Below, one piece after another: positions 32,600 through 40,892 of a DNA stretch of 64,000 nt. This DNA comes from Pseudomonas sp. Irchel s3h14. Lineage in GTDB: Bacteria; Pseudomonadota; Gammaproteobacteria; Pseudomonadales; Pseudomonadaceae. Numbering within the stretch: the stretch's first letter is position 1; each line of letters begins with the position of its first letter. The notes under the pieces are model-generated. The model was not told the DNA's origin. It saw only the letters and a program-made list of their open reading frames with translations, and searched no databases. The DNA is taken from the NCBI RefSeq assembly GCF_900187425.1, contig NZ_FYDJ01000007.1, positions 248,001 through 312,000 of the forward strand, read 5' to 3'. The translations under genes were made by a program, and so were the position numbers.

Positions 32600-33982
32600 A
32601 TGTCCGATCCAAAACCTCTTTTGTTTGCGCTCTATGAGCAAGCCAGTGTGGGCTGTGGCGGTGCGCCAAGCCTTTGGACGCACCCGGCTGACGAACGACT
32701 GGCCATCAATTCTTTGGGCTATTGGTCGAACCTGGCGCGCATTGCCGACCAGGCTCACCTCGACATGCTTTTTTTTGGTGATGTCCTGGGTTTCTACGAC
32801 GTATTTGGTGGCAACGCCGATGCGGCGATGAAATGGGCCGTGGAAGCACCCGCCAATGACCCGCTTATGATCATTCCTGCATTGGCGGCCGTGACGGAAA
32901 ACCTGGCCTTTGGCGTCACCGTGACCACCAGCTACGAACATCCTTTTACCCATGCCCGACGCTTCAGCACGCTGGATCACCTCACCAATGGCCGGGTGGG
33001 CTGGAACATCGTCACCTCATACCTGTCCAGTGCCGCCCGCAACTTCGGGCTGGAACAGATGATCAAGCACGATGATCGCTACGAGCGCGCTGAAGAGTTC
33101 CTCGATGTGGTCTACAAACTCTGGGAAGGCAGTTGGGCCGGCGACGCCGTGGTCGCGGACAAGGCTCGCCAGCTCTACGCGCGGGGTGATCGTGTACGGC
33201 CAATCAACCACGTGGGTGAGCATTACCGGGTGGCCGGGCCGCACTTGACCTCGCCATCGCCCCAGCGCACACCTTTACTGATCCAGGCCGGCTGGTCAGG
33301 GCGTGGCCGGGAGTTTGCGGCCAAGCACGCAGAGCTTATCTTCATCGCCAAATCCAACCCACTGGAAATTCGTCAGGGGCTGGAAGAAATCTGGGCCCAG
33401 GCTCAGGCTCGTGGTCGTCAACCCGAGGATGTGAAGTCTTTAACAGTGCTGCGTATCGTCACGGCCAGGACCGAGATCGAAGCTCAGCGCAAATATGATG
33501 AGCTGCAAAGCAACTATCACTTGCAGGCGCAATTGGTAAGCTACGCCGGCGACACCGGCATAGATATCAGCCGCTACGCCGACAGCGACGCGCTTTCAAC
33601 CCACACGGAAGGCATGACCTCTTATGTGATGCGTCCCGATGGCAGTGGCAAACCGTTGACCGCGGGCGATGTCAAACAGCGCTTTGCCAACGTTACCCGA
33701 GGGAGCGATCTAATCCTCGTAGGCACCCCACAACAGGTGGCCGAGCGCATCGAAGAGCACGCACGCATTTCAGGCACCAGCGGCTACATGCTCAATCCGT
33801 TGATCAGCCCTGGCAGTCTTGAAGACTTCGTCGAGCTGGTTATCCCTGAACTGCAAAAACGTGGCCTATACCGCACCCAACCGCAAAGCGGTACCTTTCG
33901 TTCGCGGTTGCGGGGTGACGGTTCGAGCCATTTACCAGCGTCAGCTTATGGCGCGTCGTTCCGTTTCGACAGTGACCTCTAG
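32600..33982 (+). CDS. NtaA/SnaA/DszA-family FMN-dependent monooxygenase
   Basis: 460 aa from the ATG at 32600 (GGAG 5 nt upstream). It is a bacterial luciferase-like TIM barrel of the NtaA/SnaA/DszA subgroup: YWSNLARIADQAHLDMLFFGDVLG, AFGVTVTTSYEHPFTHARRFSTLDHLTNGRVGWNIVTSYLSSAARNFG (in part), HDDRYERAEEFLDVVYKLWEGSW and TPLLIQAGWSGRGREFAAKHAELIF. These enzymes use reduced FMN from a separate reductase to cleave C-S or C-N bonds or to form sulfinates. It stands alone between a methionine operon and a GntR/SsuBAC cluster. No reductase is adjacent. Confidence 0.88.
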   Translation: MSDPKPLLFALYEQASVGCGGAPSLWTHPADERLAINSLGYWSNLARIADQAHLDMLFFGDVLGFYDVFGGNADAAMKWAVEAPANDPLMIIPALAAVTENLAFGVTVTTSYEHPFTHARRFSTLDHLTNGRVGWNIVTSYLSSAARNFGLEQMIKHDDRYERAEEFLDVVYKLWEGSWAGDAVVADKARQLYARGDRVRPINHVGEHYRVAGPHLTSPSPQRTPLLIQAGWSGRGREFAAKHAELIFIAKSNPLEIRQGLEEIWAQAQARGRQPEDVKSLTVLRIVTARTEIEAQRKYDELQSNYHLQAQLVSYAGDTGIDISRYADSDALSTHTEGMTSYVMRPDGSGKPLTAGDVKQRFANVTRGSDLILVGTPQQVAERIEEHARISGTSGYMLNPLISPGSLEDFVELVIPELQKRGLYRTQPQSGTFRSRLRGDGSSHLPASAYGASFRFDSDL

Positions 33983-34062
33983 GGCGGTAGAACTACGGCT
34001 TATGCGTCCGGTGACCATTCAGTCGGGAAGGCATAATTGATCTCCGTGCACAAACGGTCGTT

Positions 34063-34806
34063 CTAACGGCCGCTTGTGGATTTGAATACACCGCTGAGGA
34101 CGAAGGCATAGCGTTCAGGTCGGATGAAAAATGTCGTGCGGTCGCAGCAGTGGCCGTCAGCGAAGTACGATGTGCGTTCCATGACCAACAGCGCCGCGCC
34201 GCGTTTGATGTGCAAGGCACTGGCCAGGCTTTTGTCTGCTTCTTGAGCGCGGATCGCCAGATCGGCACGGGTGACCGCCATGCCGGTGATCGACTCCAGA
34301 ATGGAGTAGATCGGTTGGTGCTCGACATCAGTCCACACCACGCTGGCCAGCTCCACCGGTAAATAGCTGCGCCCGAGTGCGATGGGTTCGTCATCGACAA
34401 AGTGCAGTCGCTCCAGCAGCAGGCAATCGTCCGCTGCTTCAAACAATCCACGCAATGCCTCCGGGACTGGCTGCAGTGCATGGCTGATGACCCGCATGCT
34501 CGGTTTTAGACCTTGCAGCAACAAGGCTTCGTGAAAGCTGCGCAATGCATCCAGGCCGTGGCGAACCTGCTTGGCCGCCACGAACGTGCCTTTGCCTTGC
34601 TTGCGCTCCACCACGCCGTCATCGCTGAGCTTGCCCACCGCCAGGCGCACCGTGACGCGGCTTACCCCAAAGCGTTGGCCCAGCTCTGCTTCCGACGGCA
34701 ATTTACCGGTGGGTTCAAAGTCACCGCGCTGAATTTCTTCCAGCAATCGATGGGCGATCTGTTCGTAGAGCGAGGTGGTGCTGTCGCGCAGAATGGACGT
34801 GGACAC
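34063..34806 (-). CDS. GntR-family regulator with UTRA domain
   Basis: 247 aa. The winged helix is LYEQIAHRLLEEIQRGDFEPTGKLPSEAELGQRFGVSRVTVRLAVGKL (key part LPSEAELGQRFGVSRVTVR). The UTRA domain runs from about residue 90 (LLLERLHFVDDEPIALGRSYLP; ALLVMERTSYF). It is divergent from the SsuBAC-DUF3604 operon and shares a 136-bp control region that contains a GTATTAATAC dyad. It probably represses that operon until the substrate is present; phosphonate- and sulfonate-type operons often carry such regulators. Confidence 0.9.
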   Translation of the reverse strand: MSTSILRDSTTSLYEQIAHRLLEEIQRGDFEPTGKLPSEAELGQRFGVSRVTVRLAVGKLSDDGVVERKQGKGTFVAAKQVRHGLDALRSFHEALLLQGLKPSMRVISHALQPVPEALRGLFEAADDCLLLERLHFVDDEPIALGRSYLPVELASVVWTDVEHQPIYSILESITGMAVTRADLAIRAQEADKSLASALHIKRGAALLVMERTSYFADGHCCDRTTFFIRPERYAFVLSGVFKSTSGR

Positions 34807-34873
34807 GGTCGGCTTCCATGGTCCTTGGAGTGGGGCGGTACGCCGTCACTTCTAAGGTTATAAAAATAGGTTA

Positions 34874-34902
34874 TTGGGATAACTTGTATTAATACGTATT
34901 AT
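34874..34902 (+). promoter_or_regulatory. Promoter and GntR-type operator of the SsuBAC-like operon
   Basis: A -35-like TTGGGA (34874-34879) lies 17 nt from a -10 TATTAT (34897-34902). A perfect palindrome GTATTAATAC (34886-34895) sits in the spacer, ideal for repression by the divergent GntR protein. If this is the promoter, an ATG at 34901 cannot be the start codon. Confidence 0.5.
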
Positions 34903-34942
34903 GTCAGGCATTCCCATTGTAAACGACCTGACGACACTTGCC

Positions 34943-35782
34943 ATGCTCAAAACCAACGCCTACCTGCAGCAGCAAGCCGACGCGCTGACGGTCGATGACA
35001 TGAGCTTCAGCTACCCCAACGGGCATCGCGTGTTTTCTGCTTTCAGCCTGAACGCCCGGCCTGGCGAATTCGTTGCGATTCTGGGGCCATCGGGCTGCGG
35101 GAAAACCACCTTGTTGAACTTGTTATCCGGTTTTCAGCAACCCCAGAGCGGTCAGATCAGCATCAACCAGACAGCGGTGAAGCCGGAGCGTTCGGAGCTG
35201 GGTTATGTGTTTCAGGCGCCGCAGTTGTTTCCCTGGTTGAGCGCGCTGGAAAACGTCCGCTTTGGTTTGCGGATGACGGCGCAACTCAGCGAGGCGCAAC
35301 AGCGTGCCCAAGCGCTGCAATACCTGCGCCTGGTCGGTCTGGAGGATGCGGCCCATCGATTGCCACATCAGCTCTCAGGTGGAATGCAGCAACGCATTTC
35401 CCTGGCCAGGACGCTGGCCCTTGAGCCCAGCGTGCTGCTGATGGACGAGCCCTTCGCCGCGCTGGATGCCATCAGTCGCAACAGCATGAATGAAGAAACC
35501 TTGCGTATCTGGGCCGAGCTGGGTCAGACGGTGTTGTTCATTACCCACGACATCGACGAAGCGGTGTTTCTGGCGGATAGGGTGATCGTGCTCAACATCG
35601 CTCCGGGCGGAATCCATAGTGAGCTGAAGATCAATCTGCCGCGCCCTCGCTCCAACCTGAACACCCGCCGCTTGCCGGCCTTTCTCGATTACCGCAATGA
35701 GCTGATGGAGCGCATTTCCCATGTCATGGAAGTGTCCGCAGCTACTCCCCACACCACCCGACAACCCGAGTTAACCGCATGA
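34943..35782 (+). CDS. SsuB/TauB-type ABC ATPase
   Basis: 279 aa from the ATG at 34943 (MLKTNAYLQQQ), preferred over 34901 because that ATG lies within the predicted -10. Neither has a strong ribosome site. Motifs are Walker A GPSGCGKTT, Q-loop YVFQAPQLFPWL, signature LSGGMQQRISLARTLAL, Walker B VLLMDEPFAALD and H-loop FITHDIDEAVFLADR. This subfamily powers import of nitrate, taurine and alkanesulfonates. It overlaps the binding-protein gene by 4 nt. Confidence 0.88.
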   Translation: MLKTNAYLQQQADALTVDDMSFSYPNGHRVFSAFSLNARPGEFVAILGPSGCGKTTLLNLLSGFQQPQSGQISINQTAVKPERSELGYVFQAPQLFPWLSALENVRFGLRMTAQLSEAQQRAQALQYLRLVGLEDAAHRLPHQLSGGMQQRISLARTLALEPSVLLMDEPFAALDAISRNSMNEETLRIWAELGQTVLFITHDIDEAVFLADRVIVLNIAPGGIHSELKINLPRPRSNLNTRRLPAFLDYRNELMERISHVMEVSAATPHTTRQPELTA

Positions 35783-36780
35783 TCAAACGTTCGCTGCTTG
35801 CCCTTTCATTGTCTGTTGCCGCACTGGCAAGCAGCACATTTGCCGTGGCCACCGAGGAAAAGCCCCTGCGTGTGGGTTATGTCTTCGCCATGGCCAATGC
35901 CCCGGCGCTGATCGCCGACAAACAAGGTTACTACCGCGAGGAAGGCTTGAATGTCGATCTCAAGGCATTGGGCGACGGCCCGGTCATCCAGCAGGCGTTG
36001 GCTGCCGGTGAACTGGACGTGGCCTATGTCGGCACGCCACCGGTTTACCAATGGTTCTCCCGAGGGCTGCAAAGCCGGATTCTGGCCAAGGTCAATTACG
36101 GCCAGGCGGCGGTGATTGTCGATGCCAAGAGTCCGATTGCCAGCTTGGATCAACTCAAGGGCAAAAAACTCGCCGGGGTCAAGAAGGGCAGTGGCATGGA
36201 CGTGCTGCTGCGCGGTTATGTGCTGAAAGAAAAGGCCGGGCTTAATCCCGACAAGGACCTGGACATCATCGACATGCCCCCCGGCAACATGAACGCGGCA
36301 CTGGAGCGGGGCATTGTCGACGCGGCGTTTTCCTGGGAACCCTTTGTCAGCCAGTCGTTGCTGCGGGGGGCGAGCCGGATTTTGCTCGACGTCAACCAGG
36401 TGCTGCCGAATTACCCGTGGTACGTGGTGATCGCGCTACCCAAAACCTTGCAGGAGCGCCCGGACGATGTGGTCAAGTTGCTGCGTGCGCACCGCAAAGC
36501 CATAGCGTTCCTCAATGAGCATCCCGACGAGTCGAATCGCATCATCGCCGAGGCGTTCAAGCTTGAAGCGGTGCAAGGCGCTGACGGCAAGACCATCGCG
36601 CCAGAAACCATCGTCGCCCAGGCGCGGACCCGACTGGGTTGGTCGGCGGACTTGCAGGCTACGGACATTCAATTCATCCAACGCTTGATGAATTACTCCC
36701 ACGACCTCGGCTTTATCGACACCACGCTCAAGACCGAACAGATCGTGGATACCTCCTACCTGGAAAAAGCCTCGCGCTGA
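35779..36780 (+). CDS. SsuA-like aliphatic-sulfonate-type binding protein
   Basis: 333 aa with a Sec signal (MIKRSLLALSLSVAALASSTFAVA). The SsuA/TauA-like fold is evident: LRVGYVFAMANAPALIADKQGYYREEGLNVDLKALGDGP (in part), ELDVAYVGTPPVYQW, LKGKKLAGVKKGSGMDVLLRGYVLKEKAGL and ALERGIVDAAFSWEPFVSQ. Members bind sulfonates, sulfate esters, taurine or similar anions. The last enzyme of the operon, a PHP-type DUF3604 protein, suggests the ligand is not a simple alkanesulfonate. Confidence 0.85.
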   Translation: MIKRSLLALSLSVAALASSTFAVATEEKPLRVGYVFAMANAPALIADKQGYYREEGLNVDLKALGDGPVIQQALAAGELDVAYVGTPPVYQWFSRGLQSRILAKVNYGQAAVIVDAKSPIASLDQLKGKKLAGVKKGSGMDVLLRGYVLKEKAGLNPDKDLDIIDMPPGNMNAALERGIVDAAFSWEPFVSQSLLRGASRILLDVNQVLPNYPWYVVIALPKTLQERPDDVVKLLRAHRKAIAFLNEHPDESNRIIAEAFKLEAVQGADGKTIAPETIVAQARTRLGWSADLQATDIQFIQRLMNYSHDLGFIDTTLKTEQIVDTSYLEKASR

Positions 36781-36787
36781 GTCAGTC

Positions 36788-37537
36788 ATGTCCTTGCCAA
36801 AACCGAATTGGGGATGGGCTTCGCTGCCATTTCTGTTGTTGATATGGATCGCCCTGGCCAGCCGCTTTCCCACTTACATCCTGCCGCAGCCATGGGATGT
36901 CGTCCGCGAGGCTGTGCGCTGGCTGGGCGACAGTTCGCTGTGGCAGCACTTCAGGGCGAGTGTCCTTGAAGAGGTCGGCGGCTTCTGCGCCGCAGTGATT
37001 ATTGCGATTTTGTTGGGCACGGCCGGTGGCCTGTCGTCGCGCTTTCGCGATTTCATCTCGCCGCTCAATAGCCTGTTCATGGCGATCCCGCCGATCGCCT
37101 GGGCGCCGCTGATCATGATCATTTTCGGCCTGGGGTATGTCTCGATTGTGCTGGTGATTTTCATTGCCGCGGTGTTCCCCATGGCAGTGACAATCCAGGA
37201 GGGTGTGCAGAGCATTCGCGGCGGTGAAGTCCGTGCAGCTCGTACCTTGGGCGCCAACCCCTGGCAACTGCTGGCCCACGTTTACCTGCCGGCGTCATTA
37301 CCTTTCGTGACGGCGGCCTTACGCATCGGTTTCAGCCAGGGCTGGCGGGCATTGGTCGCGGCGGAAATGATCGGTGCGTCCCAAGGCATTGGCTGGATGG
37401 TGTCCACGGGCGGACAGATCGGTAACAGCAGTCAGGTGTTGCTCGGCATCGTGCTGATCGGCCTGATTGCGTGGCTGATGGAGAGTTTCGTGTTCCGGCG
37501 CATCGAGCGTCACTACCAGAAATGGCGCGTGCAGTAA
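36788..37537 (+). CDS. SsuC/TauC-type ABC permease
   Basis: 249 aa with six hydrophobic segments. It shows the SsuC-family features FPTYILPQPWDVVREAVRWLGDSSLWQHFRASVLEEVGGF (in part) and the coupling loop IRGGEVRAARTLGANPWQLLAHVYLPASLPFVTAALRIGFSQGWRALVAAEM (in part). It completes an SsuB-A-C importer; the order ATPase, binding protein, permease is a less common arrangement. Confidence 0.9.
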   Translation: MSLPKPNWGWASLPFLLLIWIALASRFPTYILPQPWDVVREAVRWLGDSSLWQHFRASVLEEVGGFCAAVIIAILLGTAGGLSSRFRDFISPLNSLFMAIPPIAWAPLIMIIFGLGYVSIVLVIFIAAVFPMAVTIQEGVQSIRGGEVRAARTLGANPWQLLAHVYLPASLPFVTAALRIGFSQGWRALVAAEMIGASQGIGWMVSTGGQIGNSSQVLLGIVLIGLIAWLMESFVFRRIERHYQKWRVQ

Positions 37538-37598
37538 GCATCGTCCTTTGTCTTCGATCCCTTTCAAACCTTCAGTTGACCACTGCACGAGGTGTCAT

Positions 37599-39971
37599 GT
37601 GAGTAACGTTTTCGATCCCCGCGAAGCCGGGCATTACATCGCCCCACAAGGCCTCTACGAACGCAACAAAAAACGCCCGTTCCTGGGCAGCATCGACTGT
37701 GACCGAGACACGTTGATTGCCGGGCAATGGGATGAAATCACCCTCGTCTATGAGGTTGGCGGCAGTGGTCTGGCGGATGGCGCGTGGTTGAAACTGGCCT
37801 TCAAGTTCTACTCCGACTGGGCACTGTTCCAGACTTCGAATCCGGCCGGTCCCAACTACGTCAGCGCCGAATATCAGGCGGGCGAACTGGCGCCCGGCCA
37901 GAGCCAGGCCACCGTGCAGCACCTGAAAGTGCGTTTCGACCAGAAGGGCCACGAACGGCCGTTCCAGAAAGCGATCATCATCGACATCATCGACGGCTAC
38001 CTGAATCCGGGCGACAAAATCTCCATTCGCCTGGGCGACCGTCGCCAGGGCGGCGCGGGGACGCGGGTGCAGAGTTTCGTCGAGAAAGACTTCCGTTTCC
38101 GGCTGTTTATCGACCCGTTGGGCAGCTCGAAATTTGCCGAGGTGCCAGGCGATCCATTGTTGAACATCGTGCCGGGACCGGCGCAAAGCGTGCAGGTCAT
38201 TGTGCCGCGTCTGGTCAGCGCTGGTGAGGCGTTCGACGTTTTGCTGCGGGTGGACGATGCCTGGGGCAACACCTGCCGCAACTTGCCGCTCGGTGGTGTC
38301 CTGATCCTCGTTGATCCCGAAGGCGGCGAGCGCCAACAGCCGTTTACTTTGGCGAATGAAGGCTGGGCGACGGCGCGGCTCGAGGGTTTTGATCTTGGGG
38401 CCGTGGGCGAGTGGCGATTGTCCGCCGAGGTGCAGACGCCTGGCGTGCGCGGTGCCCAGGCTTTCGTCACCGTCGACCCGGCGGGCACGGCATTGCGTCC
38501 GTTGTACGCCGACCTGCATGTGCACTCCGATGACACCGTGGGCACCAATGATACGCTCTACAACCTCAGTTACGGTCGCGATGTCGCTGGCCTCGATGTC
38601 CTCGGCTACACCGCCAACGACTTCAATATCACCGAGCAACGCTGGGATCAGGCGGTGAAGCTGATTCATGAACTCAACGAGCCGGGCCGCTTCGTCTGCT
38701 ACCCCGGCACCGAGTGGTGCGGCAACTCCTGCGCCGGTGGTGACCGCAATGTGGTGTTCCTGCATGATCGCAAGCCCGAGTTTCCGTTCGACAACCAAGG
38801 GCGGCTGGTGCGCTCCTTCGAGTGGAACGAGTTCACCGCCGGCACCATCAAGCCGGGCGCCTGGCCGGTGGACGAGTTGTACGCCGCCTATGCGAAAGAC
38901 CCGGAAGGTCACCTGATGATGCCCCATGTCGGCGGGCGCCGGTGCAACCTCGACTGGCATCACCCGGAGCTGGAACGCTTGATCGAAGTGGGGTCGGCCT
39001 GGGGCCAGTTCCATTGGGTCTACGCCGAAGCTCTTCAGCGCGGCTATCGGGTGGGCGCCGCGGCGAACAGCGATGAACACCAGGGTCGTTGCGGTGGCGG
39101 GGTGCCGGCCACGGCGGTGTTCGGTTCTCGCGGCGGGTTGACCGGTGTCGTCGCCGAAGGCTTCGACCGCGCGAGTGTCGGCAAGGCGCTGCGTGCCCGT
39201 CGAACCTTTGCCACCACCGGCGAGCGTTCATTCGCCAGCCTGCGTCAGGGCCGGCATTTTATGGGCGAGGTGTTCACCGCGGATTCGAACGCCACGCTGG
39301 ATTATCGATTGCTGGGCGAGGCGGGGTGGGAGCAGGTCGATCTGTTCGATGGCGAGACGCTGATCTGGTCGCGCAACCTGCATCAGGAACTGGGCTTTTC
39401 CACCCAACATATTCGCCTGCGCCTGGGCGGCGCGCGGATCAAGGATCGTTATCGCGGCGCCTATTGGACCGGCGAGATTCGAGTGACCGGGGCGGTGATC
39501 AATGGTTTTCGCGCCTTGGGCCTCGATCACCCGGAGCAAACCGTATGGCGCAAGGACGCCACGACCCTGGCCTTTCGCACCGACACCAACGGCGACACCG
39601 ACAGTATCGAAATCGACCTGTCGCAACTGGCCGGCGCGACGTTGCAGGTCCGCAGCCGCATCGACAACTACATCAAGGTCGGCGACCCGTCCGAACCGCA
39701 GCCCTACGTGCATGCGCCGACGGTGCTGATGCAACTGTCCGGCGAAGAACTGCTGGCGCAATCCCAAGTGATCGAAGAGTTGCCGGGGGCTGAGCTGAAA
39801 GTTTCCCTTGAACGAACCACCGCCGCGCCGCTGCCTCGCGAGCTGCAAGGGAAGATCGACCTGGCGCAACTCAATCTGCAACCGGGCCGTGAGCATCCTT
39901 TGTTCATCTGTGCACGTCAGCGGGATCAGTCCCGGGTCTGGACGTCGGCGTTGTTCCTGACGCTTGCCTAA
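37599..39971 (+). CDS. DUF3604 protein with PHP-type metal-dependent hydrolase core
   Basis: 790 aa from the GTG at 37599 (GAGG 6 nt upstream). An ATG-type start at 37548 would add 17 unlikely residues and lacks a ribosome site. Residues 1-295 are beta-rich. A PHP-like metal core follows: HxH at about 306-308 (YADLHVHSDDTVGTNDTLYN), then CYPGTEWCGNSCAGGDRNVVFLH, MMPHVGGRRCNLDWHHPE and NSDEHQGRCGGG near 490. The C-terminal ~250 residues are again beta-rich. There is no signal peptide. The family is uncharacterised to my knowledge; PHP cores hydrolyse phospho- or sulfo-esters. As the only enzyme in a sulfonate-type importer operon it is the candidate that opens the imported compound. Confidence 0.82.
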   Translation: MSNVFDPREAGHYIAPQGLYERNKKRPFLGSIDCDRDTLIAGQWDEITLVYEVGGSGLADGAWLKLAFKFYSDWALFQTSNPAGPNYVSAEYQAGELAPGQSQATVQHLKVRFDQKGHERPFQKAIIIDIIDGYLNPGDKISIRLGDRRQGGAGTRVQSFVEKDFRFRLFIDPLGSSKFAEVPGDPLLNIVPGPAQSVQVIVPRLVSAGEAFDVLLRVDDAWGNTCRNLPLGGVLILVDPEGGERQQPFTLANEGWATARLEGFDLGAVGEWRLSAEVQTPGVRGAQAFVTVDPAGTALRPLYADLHVHSDDTVGTNDTLYNLSYGRDVAGLDVLGYTANDFNITEQRWDQAVKLIHELNEPGRFVCYPGTEWCGNSCAGGDRNVVFLHDRKPEFPFDNQGRLVRSFEWNEFTAGTIKPGAWPVDELYAAYAKDPEGHLMMPHVGGRRCNLDWHHPELERLIEVGSAWGQFHWVYAEALQRGYRVGAAANSDEHQGRCGGGVPATAVFGSRGGLTGVVAEGFDRASVGKALRARRTFATTGERSFASLRQGRHFMGEVFTADSNATLDYRLLGEAGWEQVDLFDGETLIWSRNLHQELGFSTQHIRLRLGGARIKDRYRGAYWTGEIRVTGAVINGFRALGLDHPEQTVWRKDATTLAFRTDTNGDTDSIEIDLSQLAGATLQVRSRIDNYIKVGDPSEPQPYVHAPTVLMQLSGEELLAQSQVIEELPGAELKVSLERTTAAPLPRELQGKIDLAQLNLQPGREHPLFICARQRDQSRVWTSALFLTLA

Positions 39972-40134
39972 TGTCGTAGTCGAGAAAAATACCGTCGTTG
40001 GATGCTGCGGTGGCCGATATTCGTCGGTTGTGAGTTGACTGGTGAGTGGGGGAGGTCGGGACATCTTTTCGCTGGGGACTCATCTTCTGTTAATCCTGCG
40101 CAATTGCCACCGCCAGCTTGATGATCGTTCGTTC

Positions 40135-40282
40135 GATTGGCTACGGGTAGAACCCAATAGCGTGGATTGGAGGTGTACTTTGTGTGCTCTTGATACCCTC
40201 TAAAAAAGTCCAGAATCAAGTCCATTCCTGCTTCATGAATAAAAAACCCCATAGATTTCAATGGATAGGGCGTCAGATGCGG
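40135..40282 (+). repeat. Island-end repeat, copy B
   Basis: Second copy of the 13449/61931 segment, recognisable from ATTGGCTA..GTAGAACCCAATAGCG through GCTCTTGATA, AAGTCCAGAATCAAG, TCCATTCCTGCTTCA and ATTTCAATGGATAGGGCGTCAGATGC. It is more diverged, and the tRNA-Gly core has been deleted so that it runs straight into integrase codons. It divides island 1 from island 2. The 160 bp before it (39972-40134) show no gene. Confidence 0.7.
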
Positions 40283-40284
40283 CT

Positions 40285-40790
40285 ATAGGCACTGCAAACA
40301 AATGTGGGGAAAACTTCGGGCTCAAGGACATGGATGGCTTGCAGCTGTTCGTCAGCACGAAGGGCGCCAAATCCAGGTTCAACCAGTTGTTCCGCTATGC
40401 CGTGGTGGAAAAGGGACTGATGACACTCCCTCGGCAGATCTCAACATTTTGTCGCCATTCCCCAACCTCCAGTGACGAACAATCCCTATTTGCTCATGGA
40501 GGAAGTTCCTGTCTTCCAGCAGAAGTTGCGAGCCTATGGAGGCAGTGCCGCAACGATCTGGAGTAGCGCTTGCTGTTTCTCACAGATGTACCGCACAGGG
40601 GAATTGCGGTTGTCTGTCCCTAAGTAGTTCGACCTCAGCGAGAACACCACTAATACAGCGATCAAGCGCATAGGCTATGAGATACGGGTAACTACCGGTC
40701 ACGGAATTCGCGCAACGCTATCTACTGCGCTCAACGAGCTTGCCTGCGAGGACAATGGATTGATGCGCAGGCAACGGGGCGCTTTTACGT
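40285..40790 (+). pseudogene. P4-type tyrosine integrase pseudogene with deletions and frameshifts
   Basis: Successive blocks in shifting frames match a P4-family integrase in order: NFGLKDMDGLQLFVSTKGAK (N-terminus), FNQLFRYAVVEKGLM, VTNNPYLLMEEVPVFQQKLR then AYGGSAATIW, TGELRLSVPK-stop-FDL, and AIKRIGYEIRVTTGHGIRAT then LSTALNEL (the HGxR box of the catalytic domain). The core-binding region and the terminal tyrosine region are missing or shortened. It follows repeat copy B directly and shares strand and position with the remnant after copy A. Confidence 0.82.
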
Positions 40791-40817
40791 AACGGGGGGC
40801 GGCAGGGCGAGCGGGGA

Positions 40818-40850
40818 GCTGAGAGCTGATAGCTGATAGCTGATAGCTGA
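40818..40850 (+). repeat. Short tandem repeat (AGCTGAT)n
   Basis: About four imperfect 7-bp units (AGCTGA-G-AGCTGAT-AGCTGAT-AGCTGAT-AGCTGA) in noncoding DNA between the integrase remnant and the DszB-like gene. It is a simple-sequence tract without spacers, so not CRISPR. Confidence 0.6.
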
Positions 40851-40892
40851 GCCTCGCCACAGGGTTCTGTGTTCGCCGTTGACTAACTGGAT

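Noticed and set aside
40818..40850. CRISPR array
   Set aside because: Units are 7 bp, contiguous and without spacers; no cas gene is present anywhere in the window.
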